From: Alopecurus myosuroides
Taxonomy: Eukaryota; Streptophyta; Magnoliopsida; Poales; Poaceae
Assembly: GCA_028641055.1 (NCBI GenBank)
Contig: CM054059.1
Location: 48,431,682-48,495,681 of the forward strand
Direction of reading: 5' to 3'
Length of the DNA stretch: 64,000 nt
Each line of letters begins with the position of its first letter. The stretch's first letter is position 1. A model generated the notes under the pieces. That model had not been told where the DNA came from, made no database searches, and was given only the letters and a program-made list of their open reading frames with translations. Made by a program: the position numbers and the translations under genes. Positions 1-11,880 of this stretch are shown here, piece after piece.

Positions 1-1214
1 GGAGAGAGACTGTATCATGGCTCAAATTCAGGATCAACACTACTTCGGAGATTACGGTGTGGAGCTTGGGTTCGATGATTTCTTCCAGATGTACAATCAA
101 CGTGCCCTCGACAAGTCTATCCTCAGCTGCTACTGTTTGTAAGTGATTTATTTGTGTAATTTAATTATTTAGTTAAGCTCGCGTTCGTTGCCCGTATAAT
201 TATCACTGACGACATTCTTTTTGTACGCTACTATGCAGAATGAAGATTCGTGAATGCAGACTGGCAGGAATCTGGGACTTTGGGTTCATTGACCCGTATT
301 CGTATCATCAAACCACAGTAGAAAAGTTCAACAAGACTACACCGGATGATTTGCTAAGGTTTTTGAAGCGACAAAATACCAAAAAAGAAATACTTTGGCC
401 CTACGGATTCAGGTGAGTGTTACTGTCTTGTAGACATTCCATTTTGCTTACCTGATGTTAAGTGTAATTGATGAGTATGCATGACTGCGTGTGTACACGT
501 GCGCAGCGGCCACTTCATATTGTTCATCATTAGAATCGATAGAGGACAAGTTGAAGTCTGGGACTCGTTAAACTGGGGCGCTGACAGATGGAAGAGCGCG
601 CGTCAGATGCTTCAAAAGTATATATATATCAGCCTCTTTCGTTCATCGGCCTCTTTTTCGTTCATTCCCTGATATCAAGTAAGTAATAATTAACTCTTCT
701 ATTCATTTTTCTTTTGTCGCCCAGGGTTTGGCAAATGTTCATCAAGGAAGAACCCGGTACATGGGCAGACAAGCTCAACTTTCAGATTAACACAGTAAGT
801 AGTACTACGTACCCTGATTTAAATACCATTACCATTCTCTTGATTATTATTAATTTGACTGAATTATGTTTCTCGTATATAGAAAGTCCCGCAACAACCA
901 CAGGGAACTGATTATTGTGGATACTACGTCTGCGAGTTCATTCACAGGAGGATCAATGAGAAATCCCGTACTACCAGAACTCTAGAGGTACGTAAACGGA
1001 TCTTCACAACTTTATTTATGTTGCCATTAATTATGTTTAGTTTTGTTCATAACTTAATTGTTTTCATCTACTTCTTTTCAAGATGGCACGAAAGCGGGCG
1101 CAGCTCAAACCAATCGACCGTTGCAAGGCTATTGCAGAGGAATTAGCAGGATTTCTTCTCACGCAAGTCATAGCAGAAGACGGAGAATTTTTCCATCCTA
1201 TGAACCAATTATAG
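1..1214 (+). CDS. Ulp1-like (C48) cysteine protease gene of the CACTA element, 3' part
   Basis: Six exons join in frame: up to 138, 239-412, 507-617, 725-794, 883-987 and 1083-1214 (TAG). All introns are GT..AG. From the first in-frame ATG at 17 this gives 237 aa, but the frame is open to the window edge, so the protein is probably longer upstream. The C-terminal part has the Ulp1/SENP signature: the catalytic His in GHFILFIIR, an acidic residue in VEVWDSLNW, and the catalytic Cys in GTDYCGYYVCEF. Such proteases cleave SUMO-like conjugates in host cells; in transposons their role is unknown. No premature stop or frameshift interrupts the spliced frame, so this copy could still be expressed. 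Exon joins were assigned by eye. Confidence 0.75.
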
Positions 1215-1470
1215 CCAGCTCCCTTCTCTATGCAAGTATACAACTATTCAAAACGAACCTCAGATTATGTAATTATCGGTCGATTACTTCGTGTTACATG
1301 TATATATATATGTACTACTATTTGGTGCATCAACATTTAACCGCAAACAGAAACGGAAACACGTAAACGGAAACCCTGAAGATACGGAACACGCCCTAAA
1401 CCCTAAACCCTAAATACGGAATTGGAAACCCTGAAAAGAAAAAAGAAAAAAAAAAGAAAAAAAAAACTTT

Positions 1471-1675
1471 AGGACCGGTTGGTATTACCAACCGGTTCTA
1501 AAGGTCCTCCGCCTGCGCGCTCTCTTCGGCGCCCACGTGGAGGCCTTTAGAACCGGTTGGTGACTGACCGGTTCTAAAGGGGGGGGGGCTTTAGTCCCGG
1601 ATACGTAGCACCGGTTTTGTATCCGAGTCCAAAGGCCCTTACAAACCGGTGCTACTGGCCTGTTCTCCACCAGTG
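1471..1675. repeat. CACTA subterminal repeat region
   Basis: Short motifs ACCGGTT, CTAAAGG and TTTAG recur in direct and inverted order. 1471-1508 forms a near-perfect hairpin (AGGACCGGTTGGT against ACCAACCGGTTCT). Such arrays bind transposase in the En/Spm superfamily; here this is an inference from position next to the CACTA terminus. Confidence 0.65.
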
Positions 1676-2875
1676 CCAGTTTTGAAAAGTTAAATATTTT
1701 TGTAAAAAATCAGATGCTTAAGTAATGCAAATCCAATGCACATCGAGTGAGTTTCGTGATGAATTTGTATCTACGTTGCCTACGGTAAAAAAGACGAATT
1801 TTCATTGCTATAGTATTGCTATATAGCAGTGTATATATGTCATCGATTTGTCTTTTTATACAGGCCAAATGAAAAATCGTTTCTATATGAATTTTTGTAC
1901 GGTTATATAATACATGTGTATGAGTGTCTCTATTTTTTTTTTTGAATTTTTTAACACTCCGAAGGTGCTTGACCTGACTAGGATCACCTACACCCAGGTT
2001 CATCCTAGTATTTCCGCATATTTATCGATTATACAGCTACGGTCCAAAATCCGTCCGTCCGAAAAACACGATCAAGTTTGCCAAAACGCAATGAATGTAT
2101 GAGAGGTTACATCGGTGGTATAATATCCTTGAAAAATATCTATGGTATAACTCGTGGACTATTTGGTGGTAGTCGGCATCTTTTGGTAGATGTCAATGAC
2201 TTCCCGGCCGCTGCTTTTACAAGTAGCTAGTTTTTTTTTTCAAACTTTTTCCGATACGACCTTCGCTACTCCGGAGGTCCAGAGGCGGCATCTGAGTTTT
2301 GCTCACAACGCACCGCCGAATGATGCACAAGGAAGATGGTGCTGAAATTTCCAAGGACTTACTTGTTATTTCTTTTTGTTGTAACGATGTTCTTGTACAG
2401 TTGGTTTCAAATAATATGACATTCGACCTTATTCGGAAAAAAGTATCATGCAATGTCTGATGTGGCAAAAATATTAGGGATAGTGCCCTACTTGGCGATG
2501 TTTTCTTCCCTGGCGCCCAACAGTCTTTTTTTTTCTCACTTTTGTCCCTGGCGCCCAAGCGGCCGAACGACTTGTTTTCGTGGAGTCAACCCCTCTTTGA
2601 CCGGTACTGCGACCCTGACCGTGGTTTCGATGGTGGGGTCACACGGTGTGGGGCCTAGTTCTCTCTCTCTAGCGCACTGCCTTAATCCTAAAATAAAAGG
2701 GGGCCCTGCAGTTTCAATCGAAGAACACCGACCATTTATTTCCGGCCCCTTCCCCCCTTTTCCCCCTAAAATGGTATGGAGTAGCCCCTCTAAGCCGTTG
2801 GGCCCGGGCTTCGAGGATAGCACGGTCTCGTCGCCGCGGCCCACGTGTCTGTATTCACTTTGTACCCTACACACC
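1676..2875. other. Intergenic, no gene recognised
   Basis: Outside the CACTA terminus. Open frames here (for example through 2453-2875) are low-complexity or Pro/Ser-rich with no recognisable domain. The stretch at about 2640-2875 is C-rich and could be the 5' leader of the pseudogene that follows. Confidence 0.4.
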
Positions 2876-3300
2876 ATGGAGGAGGAGGAGCGGGTGGAGT
2901 TGGAGGTTGCGGTAGAGGAGGAAGTGCGGTTCTGCAAGGATCATGGTTTACCCGAACTAGAGAAAAAGAAGGAGAAGTAGAAGAAGAAACAGGGCGATGC
3001 CTCCGACGACGACGTGGTGCATGGAGATCTTCCACCGCAGTCTCCGCTCTACGATTACGGGGCATCAGAGTCCTTCGACAAGCCCTACTCGGACGAGGAG
3101 CATGGGCCTACTATCGTTGACACACCGCCCATTTCCGAAAACATGGCGTCCATGGCCGAGGCCAATGTTTTCAACAAGGACGTCTCCCGCTCGGACGTCT
3201 CCTAGTCTGACGACTCAGACTCTAGTGATGACTCGGACTCGGATTCTGAGGACTCCGACGACTCAGAAGTCATGTCAGGCCCGATATTCGTGAAGAAGTA
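2876..3300 (+). pseudogene. Acidic, Asp/Ser/Glu-rich coding remnant with two in-frame stops
   Basis: One frame from an ATG at 2876 reads a Glu-rich start (MEEEERVELEV), a Lys-rich segment (LEKKKEK), then an acidic domain (PYSDEEHGPTIVDTPP) and a run of alternating Asp and Ser (SDDSDSSDDSDSDSEDSDD), ending in GPIFVKK and a stop at 3298-3300. The frame is broken at 2978-2980 (TAG) and again after DVSRSDVS (TAG at 3203-3205). Conservation of one frame across two stops suggests a decayed coding sequence, perhaps from a transposon or a captured gene. No domain was recognised. Compositional bias alone could also create this appearance. Confidence 0.35.
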
Positions 3301-3540
3301 GTTCGTTGTGGTTTTATGTAGTCAATTATGTTATCGAGTTAATCGTTTGTTGCAATGGAGTATAATGAACATGTTAATCGAATTAAGATTGGACGTGGCG
3401 AAGACCCATGGAGAAGGCTAAGGCTGGTCACATTTAGTAACATGATGATATTACTAGTGTATGTACTACCTCCACAATGGAGAGTAACATATACAGTGTC
3501 ATTTATTAGGTTGTAGACTCATAATACATTGATGTTACTA

Positions 3541-3653
3541 GGCTAATCTTCACGAAATTATGTCTTTCATTTATTTTGCACGGTGATTGGGCGTGAAGAA
3601 GGCCAGTCTTGCTGAAATTATGTCTTTCATTTATTTTGCATGGTGATTGGACG
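3541..3653. repeat. Two-copy tandem repeat, 60-bp period
   Basis: Copies at 3541-3593 and 3601-3653 share the core GAAATTATGTCTTTCATTTA with few mismatches. No open frame or MITE terminus explains it. Confidence 0.8.
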
Positions 3654-3955
3654 CTGGGTGAAAGACCATTAGCATCCCATGCACGCATGCATTCAATGTG
3701 CACGCGACTCCACACGCTGGAAGGCTCTCGTCTCGTCCTCGTTATCCTTTCAAAGGGAAATATATCTCAGATTTGATATGACTGTACTTTCCTGATGTTA
3801 CAGTAAGAGTGGAAAACAAGTAACGGCCTAACTGGTGCCGCTCGTTCGTCCATATGGTCAATCCGGACATAAATGATGCATCACGCGCAAGCTATCGGCA
3901 TGCGTCAGATGTGCTCACGTAACTCTATCATATTAAAAATTAAAGAAAGAACATG

Positions 3956-5385
3956 TGATACGTCATAAACGTATCCTTAATTTCTGATGTTCCATGTTGT
4001 TTTCACGTCATATTCTACATGTTTTCTATACACTTTATGCTATTTTTATCGATTTTCTGGGACTAATCTATTGACAAGATGCCACAGAGCCAGTTTCTGT
4101 TTTCTGTTGTTTTTATTTCAGAAAAGTTTCTGGAAATATTCTCGGAATTGGATGATTCGAAGCCCAGAAGTCTAGAATTCCCGGAGGACCCCCGGGGTCC
4201 CAAAGAGACCCGGAGGGGGGCCCTGGAGCCCCCATACCATGCCTCCGCGCGGGTGGGCCTTTGGCCGCCACCACTGGTGGTGTGGGCCCCTCGGGCGCCC
4301 ACCGCCATTGCCAACTCGCCTATATAATGCTACTGATGCATAAAACTCTAAGGAAACCGGCCTTTTCCACCAAAAATATCCGTAGCTCCGTCGCCTCCGC
4401 CTACAAGTTTCGGGGGACATAAATCTCTGTTACGGCACCCTGCCGGGACGGGGAAGTGCCCCTGGATCCATATCCATCAACTCCACCGCCATCTCCATCG
4501 CTGTTGCTCTTTCCTATGATGAGGAGGGAGTAGTTCTCCCCCGGGGCTGAGGGCTCTACCGGTAGCTATGTGTCTCATCTCTCTCTCTCTCTCATGGTGT
4601 GATCTTTATGTGATCATGAGCTTTGTAATCTAGTTGAATAAGTAGATATACTCTTCATATGTTATGCTACTCAAGTGGTTTTGTTATGAGATCTCGGTAA
4701 ACACTTTGATCACGGTGTAAAGGTGTAAAGGTGACAGTGTGTGCAGCGTGTGGTTTAGCATGGTATTTATATTTTGTGTTGGATTACCCTGTGAAATTGT
4801 GGTGTTTGTCTAGTACCTTCTAGGTCACTCATAGTGACAGCGTGGGGTTAACGAGATACGGGAATGCAACTTTAAGGTGTGCTTTGTACCCCTGCGCAAT
4901 GAATTGGTGTTCATTATTCAACACGGAGAGTGATTCGGAGTAGCATAGTGAAGAGAGATATTTATGCATTCAATTATGTTATTATTGTTGAGAGTGTTCA
5001 CTAGTGAAAGTATGATCCCTAGGCCTTGTTTCTAAGAATTGATACACCGGTTACAATCAGTTCTGCTACATGTTTGTTTGCTGTCATTTTTATTTCAGAT
5101 TGCTATTATCACTTATACACATCCATATTACTTGTATTTCAATCTCTCTCTTTTCCGAACTAGTGCACCTATACAACTGACAATTGTATTAAGTGTGTTG
5201 GGGACACAGGAGAATTCTCGTACCGTAATTGCAGGGTTGCTTGAGAGGGATACCTTTGACCTCTTCCTCCCTGAGTTCGATAAACCTTGGGTAATCCACT
5301 TAAGGGAAACTTGCTGCAGTTCTACAAATCTCTGCACTTAGAGGCCCAACACTGTCTACAAGAATAGAAGCGTGCGTAGACATCA
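3956..5385 (+). mobile_element. LTR (solo or truncated) related at its 5' end to the Athila-like LTRs of elements A and C
   Basis: It begins TGATACGTCATAAACG, as the 5' LTR of element A at 32850 does, and about the first 350 bp match that LTR. The rest differs and ends in GTGCGTAGACATCA at 5385, which looks like a canonical CA terminus. No gag or pol adjoins it. The flanks do not give a clean duplication: ACATG precedes it at 3951-3955 but AAAGG follows 5385. ACATG recurs at 5406-5410, which could mean the true end lies there or be chance. Probably a solo LTR or recombinant. Confidence 0.6.
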
Positions 5386-6640
5386 AAAGGTTCGCACTTG
5401 AAAGTACATGGTGCCCCCATGTGTGGTTTTGTTAATTAATGACAATCCTTATACATCTTGTCCATAAGAAATATTGGAATTCATGTGTATAACTATATTA
5501 GCTTTCATGATGGCCATTGTTATTTTCAAGTATTTATATGAAGAATGATCATGAATAGAGTTGAGCTTGTTGCAAGTGTCTTGAAGAAAAAGATTAGGTG
5601 ATCTTTCATGATTATCTTCAAGACATCATCATATGGAGAGAGAAGAAAAGATTCAAGGTTGATCAAGCTTGTGATCAACACACAAAGTTACAAGATGTAC
5701 GGAAATGTGAAACCACTCCTACATTGGTCCCTCTCTGTACTATCTAGACCATCCATTTGGTCAATCTGTTGGAGATTCGTGCTGCAGTTTTTTTGCAAAA
5801 CAACCCTCCCACCTCACAATGTACGCACCTTATATTGTTAGATTTTAGCAAGTACGTGTCCCCAGTTATTGTTGTGACTTTATATTTTTTAGTATTTCTC
5901 CACAAATAATTCCAACCAGACTATATAACTAAAAAGTTTTCACAGAATATTCTTTTCCAAGAATATTAAACTATATTGCATATATATTTGTTATTTCTAA
6001 ATAATAATCAACCAAAACTCATATAAGTTTCATCTAAGTTTTTTCGTAGAAATATTCAATAAATGTAAACATGTTGAAATATTTTCAATATTCAACAAGT
6101 TTGACCTCAATTTTTTCACAGAATTTTTCATCCTGTAATATTAAACTATATTGCATATATTTTCACACAGTTTTATTTTTTAGAAATATTAAAATTTGAC
6201 AGAAATTCAAAAAAATATTAACCAGAATTTACTTCAATATTTCTCACAGAACTTTTCCAGGAATATTAAACATGTTGAAATATTTCGAGAGATTTATAAT
6301 CAGAAAAAATTCAAATAAGTTTCATATAAGAATTTTCACAAAATATTCAAAAAGTTTCTTCACATTTTTTTATATCCAAGATTTCTTTGTTGACTATTTT
6401 ATACGCTGGCTCCACAAATAAATACATAGAAAATATGTAGAAGTACATGGATTCATAAGAGTTTCATACATGTAGCAGTACTACTTTTTTTTTGGAAACC
6501 ACAAATGATTTACAGATTTAGCAAGAATCCACAAATATTCACAGATGCATACTACTTCTTTTTGAAAATCACTAATGATTTACAGATTTAGCAAGAATCC
6601 CACAAATATTCATGTAACAAGCAAGAATCCCTCCAGCCAC
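5386..6640. other. AT-rich repeat-derived stretch without genes
   Basis: 5411-5840 resembles the start of another Triticeae LTR (GTGCCCCCATGTGTGGTTTTG-like opening) but has no visible terminus. 5860-6480 is very AT-rich with degenerate repeats of AATATTAAACTATATTGCAT (for example 5964 and 6140). No coding potential seen. Confidence 0.4.
6488..6612. repeat. Two-copy tandem repeat, about 65 bp
   Basis: The core ATGATTTACAGATTTAGCAA followed by GAATCC(C)ACAAATATTCA occurs twice in direct order. It sits at the border of the AT-rich tract and a GC-rich stretch (6640-6905). Confidence 0.75.
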
Positions 6641-7720
6641 ACGCATGCCTGGAGCTCTAGCCGCCAGGATCTGCTCGGCGCCCCTCCAGATCCGTGCCTT
6701 GGAGCGCAGGAGGAGACGGGAGAGGAGGGTGGAGGGGCTCGTCCTCCTGCACGCGCGTGGAGCTCTGGCCGCCGGGATCTGGAGGAGATGGAGACGGGAT
6801 CTGGGAGGGACTAGGCGGCAGTGGAGGAGCGCCTCTGGGCGCCGTGGAGGCGCGGTTGAGGAGGCCCGGACAAGGAGGCGATGGTGGAGGAGCGCCTCTA
6901 GGCCGTGTAACATCCCAAGTATGAAAACTTCCATTTAGAATGTTTGTTTCTTGTTTATTAAAGTTTTGCATCATGTCATCATACTCATTGAATTGTTTGC
7001 ATTTGTTTTGCATCTGTTTTCCTTTTGGTTTGTATCTGTTTTTATTTGTTTTCACAATTGAAATTCAAACATTAATCAAATGCCTTGTTTCATACTTGTT
7101 ATGTTACCACTTTCCAAATAAAAGGTTCAAATAAAACTCCCATTTGTTTCCATGAAAAATAACAAAAAAGCTCAATTATTTAATTGTTCTTTAATATCCC
7201 ACTGGATTCAAATTGCATTCAAAATTCAAATCACATGTTACAACAGCACCCAATATGAACTTATGAAAATTACCAAAACATGCTAATCACTTGATTCCAT
7301 TTAAATCATATGTGCACCCTATTTAAAATTTTGTTTTCAATAATCACTTAAACTCAAATTCATTCAAATTTGAACCATTTTTACAAACAGCAAGTTTTTG
7401 AATTTTTTGAAAATCAAAGTTTGCCAAGTGGTTGCTGTTGACCTAATTAACTCACACAATTTTTTACCTAAATTTTTCCTAACTCAAAAACCCTCTAATT
7501 CTTCCTATTTCATTTTCAGCAAAAAAAAATAAACAGAAGAAAATTTAAAAAAGAAAACGCTCACAGAGGGGGGGGGGGAGAAACACGTCCTAGCCCACTC
7601 CCCGCGCGGCCCGGTACCCCTTCACCCCTCGCCCCCTTTTTTCCCCGCGTACGGCCGGCCATCGAGCGGCGCCACGTCGACGGCAGCCGCAGCGAACGGC
7701 CACCACGCAGCCCCTAGCCC

Positions 7721-7728
7721 TATAAAAT
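7721..7728 (+). promoter_or_regulatory. TATA box of the solo-LTR promoter
   Basis: TATAAAAT lies in a CCCTA..CCCCTAGG context 815 bp into the LTR, at the switch from AT-rich to strongly CT/GC-rich sequence. This position suits the U3/R boundary. Transcription is inferred. Confidence 0.5.
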
Positions 7729-8254
7729 ACCCCCTAGGCCTCCCCCGAGCAGCCCTAGACCATCTACTACCTCCTCCCTCGAGCTCCGCCGCCGTTCCCC
7801 CCTCGCTGCCACCACCCACCTCTCTGTACCTCGCCGGAGAGCCCACCTCTGAATCCACCATGACCACCGCCACCTCGATGCGCCACCTTCCCACTTAGCC
7901 ACGGAAATCAAACCGCCACAGCTCCCTCGTCATCGCCAACACCCCAGCGTGCACGGAGGGCGTCCACAGCGCCGCCGCCGTCCTCGACATCGCCGTCGAG
8001 CTCCCTGCCCCGAGCCGCGGCTACGACTACCTCGACAGTGAGCACCATCCCTCTCCTCCCTCTTCTCTGCACGAGCACATGCACCACCTCGCACACCAGC
8101 ACGCACACGAGCCCAGCAGCGAGCCAGCACGGCAGCAACCACGGCAGCTCGCCGCCGGCGTCGCTCTCTGCCAAGTTTCAGAAACGCGCGCTGTTAAAAT
8201 TCAGTTAACCGTAACTGAAGAATACCTTACCTGCATCCCCTTATCTGACAGAAA

Positions 8255-8330
8255 CGATCGCACATCGCACTGGTAGCAGCGTTGCGCACGCACGGCCGGT
8301 CGTGGGTTCGAGTCCCCCTCGCCGCAGAAA
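8255..8330 (+). other. tRNA-like block with a perfect pol III B box, inside the solo LTR
   Basis: GGTTCGAGTCC at 8305-8315 matches the B-box consensus GGTTCGANTCC, flanked by pairing T-stem-like bases (GTGGG / CCCCC, four of five pairs). A weak A-box-like TGGTAGCAGCG lies about 30 bp upstream. No complete cloverleaf or anticodon arm could be drawn, so it is not called as a tRNA gene. It may be a tRNA-derived piece (SINE-like) embedded in the LTR. Confidence 0.4.
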
Positions 8331-11300
8331 AACCCCAATTTTTGCACGGTGCACTGACAGGGTGGCCCCCCTGTCAGCTGCTGTGTGCGCCCACACGCCA
8401 CGCTGGCCCCAGGGCCCACTGGCAGTGCCCTAGGGTAGCTAGCTGCGCGGTGCAAAAAAGGATTTCAGCCTTTTCTTTTCAGTTTAGGTCCTTTTTCATT
8501 ACAGATTGGTCCTCAAATTTAAAATGTGAATAACTTTCAAATTATAACTCCAAATAATATAAATAAAATATGTTTGTTGAACCAAATTTTATTATCTATC
8601 TATTTAAACCATTTGTATTCTGTTTTGAATAATTCAAATGCATTCAAATTTCAAATTCAAACAATTCATTTGAAATTTGATTAATTGCATAACTAATTCA
8701 TACTTAATCCAAATAACATAAATAAAATATGTTTTCCATGCTATTTCAACCCACCTTTGCAAATATAAATTTGGTTTCATGTTTTGAACAATTAAAATTG
8801 GTTAAATAATTTAAACCTTGTTTAAATCATTTAAATTTGCTAAATTCATAACTTGCTCAAATTAAATTATTTTTGAGCATGCAAAATATGTTTTCAAACC
8901 AGAAAAACATAACCTTTCCAAATATGGATTTTATTTAATGTTTTGAACAAATAAAATTCAATTAATATTCATGCTTGAATTAAATTCAATTAAAACTTGT
9001 TTAATCCTGTTTAATTATAATTGAATCATTATAATTCCTTTTTCCATAATTGAAACATGTAATCCACCTAAAATTTTATGTTCTTTTCAAATATGAACTT
9101 TGTTATTTTTTTTGAACAATTTAAAGTGGTGAAAACAACAAATAATTGTGTAACACCTTTAAGGAACCAAAATTCCTTAACTTAATAACTAAAATTCCAA
9201 AATTGGTAAACCTTATTTCCAATTGTTTCTATTGTTGTTATTTTGTTGTTTTCCTCATCCATGCATCATACTAATCCACTTTCACCTGTTGGTTAGTTGT
9301 AAAACAATTGTTTCAACCAAAATTCCTGGGCTTTTCATATGCAACTCAAATTGCATGTGGGTCCATTTAATCATGTTGTTACCATGTCAACTAGTTTATT
9401 TTGATGCATCAATTAAATGGTCATGCATCATCCCATGATTGTGCATTATGCCATGTTATTGATTGTTTGTCTCTCTACGTTGTTTGTTTGCTTCTTCTCG
9501 GATAGACGACGACGTTGAGACAGACGAGCCTTACGACACCCCTTCTGAGGATCTAGCTCAGTACCAGGCTGCTGAGTTTGCAGGAAAGTATTCACTCACA
9601 TGAACCATTGTGTTCCTTTCAACATTGGATACCGATACTTTCCGTTGTCTATTCTGCTAGCCATATGAATAGTTGCTTCTGTTACGAACCTATCACATGT
9701 TATCCTTTAACCCTGATATAGCCTCACCTCCACACCTATAACCCCATTGCTTGTTGCTCGTGCCTTACTAGCATGCTTAGGGTTGTTTTGCTCGAGTCTG
9801 TTACCCGTTACTTTCTGTTACTATATTTCCATTATATTCTGGGGCTCGATGTTAAACAACAACCTGTTAATTTTGAGGTAATAATAATTTGCTGATAAGG
9901 CACCGGCAGGAGGCCCGGCGTGGTTTTGAGGCCTGCTAGTGTCGACCCTAATTAGGAAAAGGGTCTTGTCTACTGATCCATGATGAGCGCACTATCCGCA
10001 TGTGGGAAGCGTGTATGGGCGCCCCCCTCAATTTGATTCGATTCGCATCTCGTCCAAATCGCCACACTTAGTTCGGGCTTTCCATTTGATGCACGCATAT
10101 GCAGGTACGAACCCGAGGCCAGGGTGGAACTTTTGTAGTCGGCATTTAGGGCGGCGTGGTCTTCCAGTGCTATGAGGGTCCCCCTTTTCCTCGTGGGGGC
10201 TCGATTAGCCGCGCATGCACATCACGTGGTTCTTTGGGCTTGATGCGAAGAAGAGTTGAGTTGTGTAGAGTGCCTCGCTTGGTGGGTTTGATTCCCGTCT
10301 GGCGGGATATTCTTACGTGTACGGCCAATTTGGTGCACCCCTGCAGGGATAAATCTTCTCGAGAAGCCGTGTTTTCCGCGGTTATGGTTGACTTGGTGAA
10401 AGTACTGGCTAACAAGTACTCAGAACAAATTACACCTAACTAATGATAACTTGACTAGTAATAGTCTTATTGACACAATAACTTGAACCATCATTAATCC
10501 AACTGTGTGAGTTTATCCTCGGATTGCTTCTTTGGATAAGGGGCGAGATCCAGGATGGGTTTGTTTGGAGTCAGTTGTTAGTTGGTTACGATACGCTACT
10601 TATCTTCTTTCTGTTAGCCGGAAGTTGTATCATGTTCTGTAGTTGGTTAGTGCAGCCAGCTGCCGCATCTTTTATATTACCCCTTCTTCCGTTGAACCCA
10701 AAGCATCTGTGCTTGGTGTTGACGGGTTACACTTTGGTGAACTGTGAGTCTTGCTTGCCAGTACGTTTATGTACTGACCCCTTTGGGGCTGTGGTTTCCG
10801 CAGACTACGCTTACGAGGATCCCCGTGACGGCTACTACGTGGAGTTTGACGAGGCTGCTGACGAGTAGATAGCGGACCTGGGCAGGATCCGAGACATCGT
10901 GGATGGGCTCCGTCTTTTCGTTTCCGGCTTCTTAAGCCTATTTGGATTTTGTCTGTACTCAGACCCTTTGAATGCTTCCGCTGAGATGTAATGATGTGAT
11001 GTTGGGACATGTGTCCTCTGGATGATTGTATCTGCTATCTCTGCTCTAGTGAGAGCTATTTGCAACTTATTTCTATTTATTTGTGTCTTAGAGATATGTT
11101 GTGCTATCATTCTGTTAAACGCCGTTGACGTACCATGTGTGTATGGTATGAAGTACGTCAATGGTAGTATCCTGATATCTATGGGATGGTTTACGTAGAC
11201 GATGACCAGTAGGGGTTGGTTGTCACACATACGTGTGTTGGCCTACTCGTAAGAGATGCGTGTGCCGGTAAGCCCCGTAATCCAATCATCTACTGTTCAA

Positions 11301-11343
11301 CGGAACTGCGAGTATCCTCTAGAAGTCCGGGTGCGACAGGCCG

Positions 11344-11880
11344 GGAGCGGTCGCGTACGGGGGAGAGATCGCTCGTGCTGCTGCAGCTCGTGGACGGGGA
11401 AGCCAACACGGCGGCCCTCGGGGCCTTCCTCCTTCATCGAGCATGCCAAGCCGGGCGCGAGCTCCTCCACACGCCAGGCCGAGCAGGGAGGGGTGGCGAG
11501 CTAGAGGCCGATGGAGGGGGGTCGCGAGGTGAGGAAGGACGGTGGCGCAGTCTCCAGTGAGGTGGTTGGGAGAGGAGAGCGAGGCGCTCGATGGGATCTA
11601 AAGGGGTCGGAGTGTGCCTCGATGGGATCTGCAGGGATACGATGCAGTTGGGCAGCAGCCTTTCGGTGGACTTCGGGTCAATTTCGACTTTTCTCAGGGA
11701 TCCCAATGCAAATGTGTTTTAGCTTTGACTGAGTGGACCACGCACGAATCTCTAATAGGTATGTGTGGCCTAGATAGTACGGGGGACCAATGTACATGTG
11801 GGAAATCCGCCCTGCAAGATGTACCAAGTGGGATTGTGTATCTCGTGGTATGGTAAGAAATTGACCATATAGTTTTGTGA
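11344..11880. other. GC-rich flank of the solo LTR, no gene recognised
   Basis: This continues the GC-rich sequence of 6640-6905 that the solo LTR split. Overlapping open frames on both strands reflect high GC content; none shows a domain. Confidence 0.35.

Larger units (their letters stand above)
1..1675 (+). mobile_element. CACTA DNA transposon, 3' part (5' end outside window)
   Basis: The window opens inside a CACTA (En/Spm) transposon. Its coding part is the Ulp1-like gene ending at 1214. Its terminal part (about 1471-1675) has the usual subterminal motifs, repeated ACCGGTT and CTAAAGG in both orientations, and ends in CCACCAGTG at 1667-1675, the reverse complement of a CACTGGTGG terminus. 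The matching 5' CACTA end and the other copy of the 3-bp target duplication lie outside the window, so full length and intactness cannot be judged. CACTA elements with an extra Ulp1-type protease gene are known in cereals; the superfamily is a firm call, the family name is not attempted. Confidence 0.8.
6906..11338 (+). mobile_element. Solo LTR, 4.43 kb, of an unnamed (probably Ty3/gypsy) retrotransposon
   Basis: The element begins TGTAACATCCC at 6906 and ends GGGTGCGACA at 11338, giving imperfect inverted termini TGT..ACA. Five bases, GGCCG, stand immediately before (6901-6905) and immediately after it (11339-11343), a perfect target-site duplication. The flanks are both GC-rich and read as one interrupted sequence. 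No gag, protease, RT or integrase lies inside, so this is a solo LTR left by LTR-LTR recombination. It contains a TATA box (7721), a GC/CT-rich presumed R/U5 region and a tRNA-like block (8255-8330). It also carries short open segments rich in acidic residues near 9508-9590 and 10801-10868. Confidence 0.75.

Noticed and set aside
1394..1414. Telomere-like CCCTAAA units
   Set aside because: Only three units in a row. Too short to claim an interstitial telomere; chance or a common promoter motif is as likely.
3951..5410. ACATG as target duplication for the LTR at 3956
   Set aside because: The right copy lies 20 bases past the canonical CA end; a 5-bp chance match within that distance is quite likely.
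6572..7055. Several overlapping Arg/Pro/Gly-rich frames
   Set aside because: Both strands are open in a GC-rich simple-composition stretch split by the solo LTR; no domain.
7622..8174. Frames over the GC-rich part of the solo LTR
   Set aside because: CT-rich leader-like sequence; low-complexity products.
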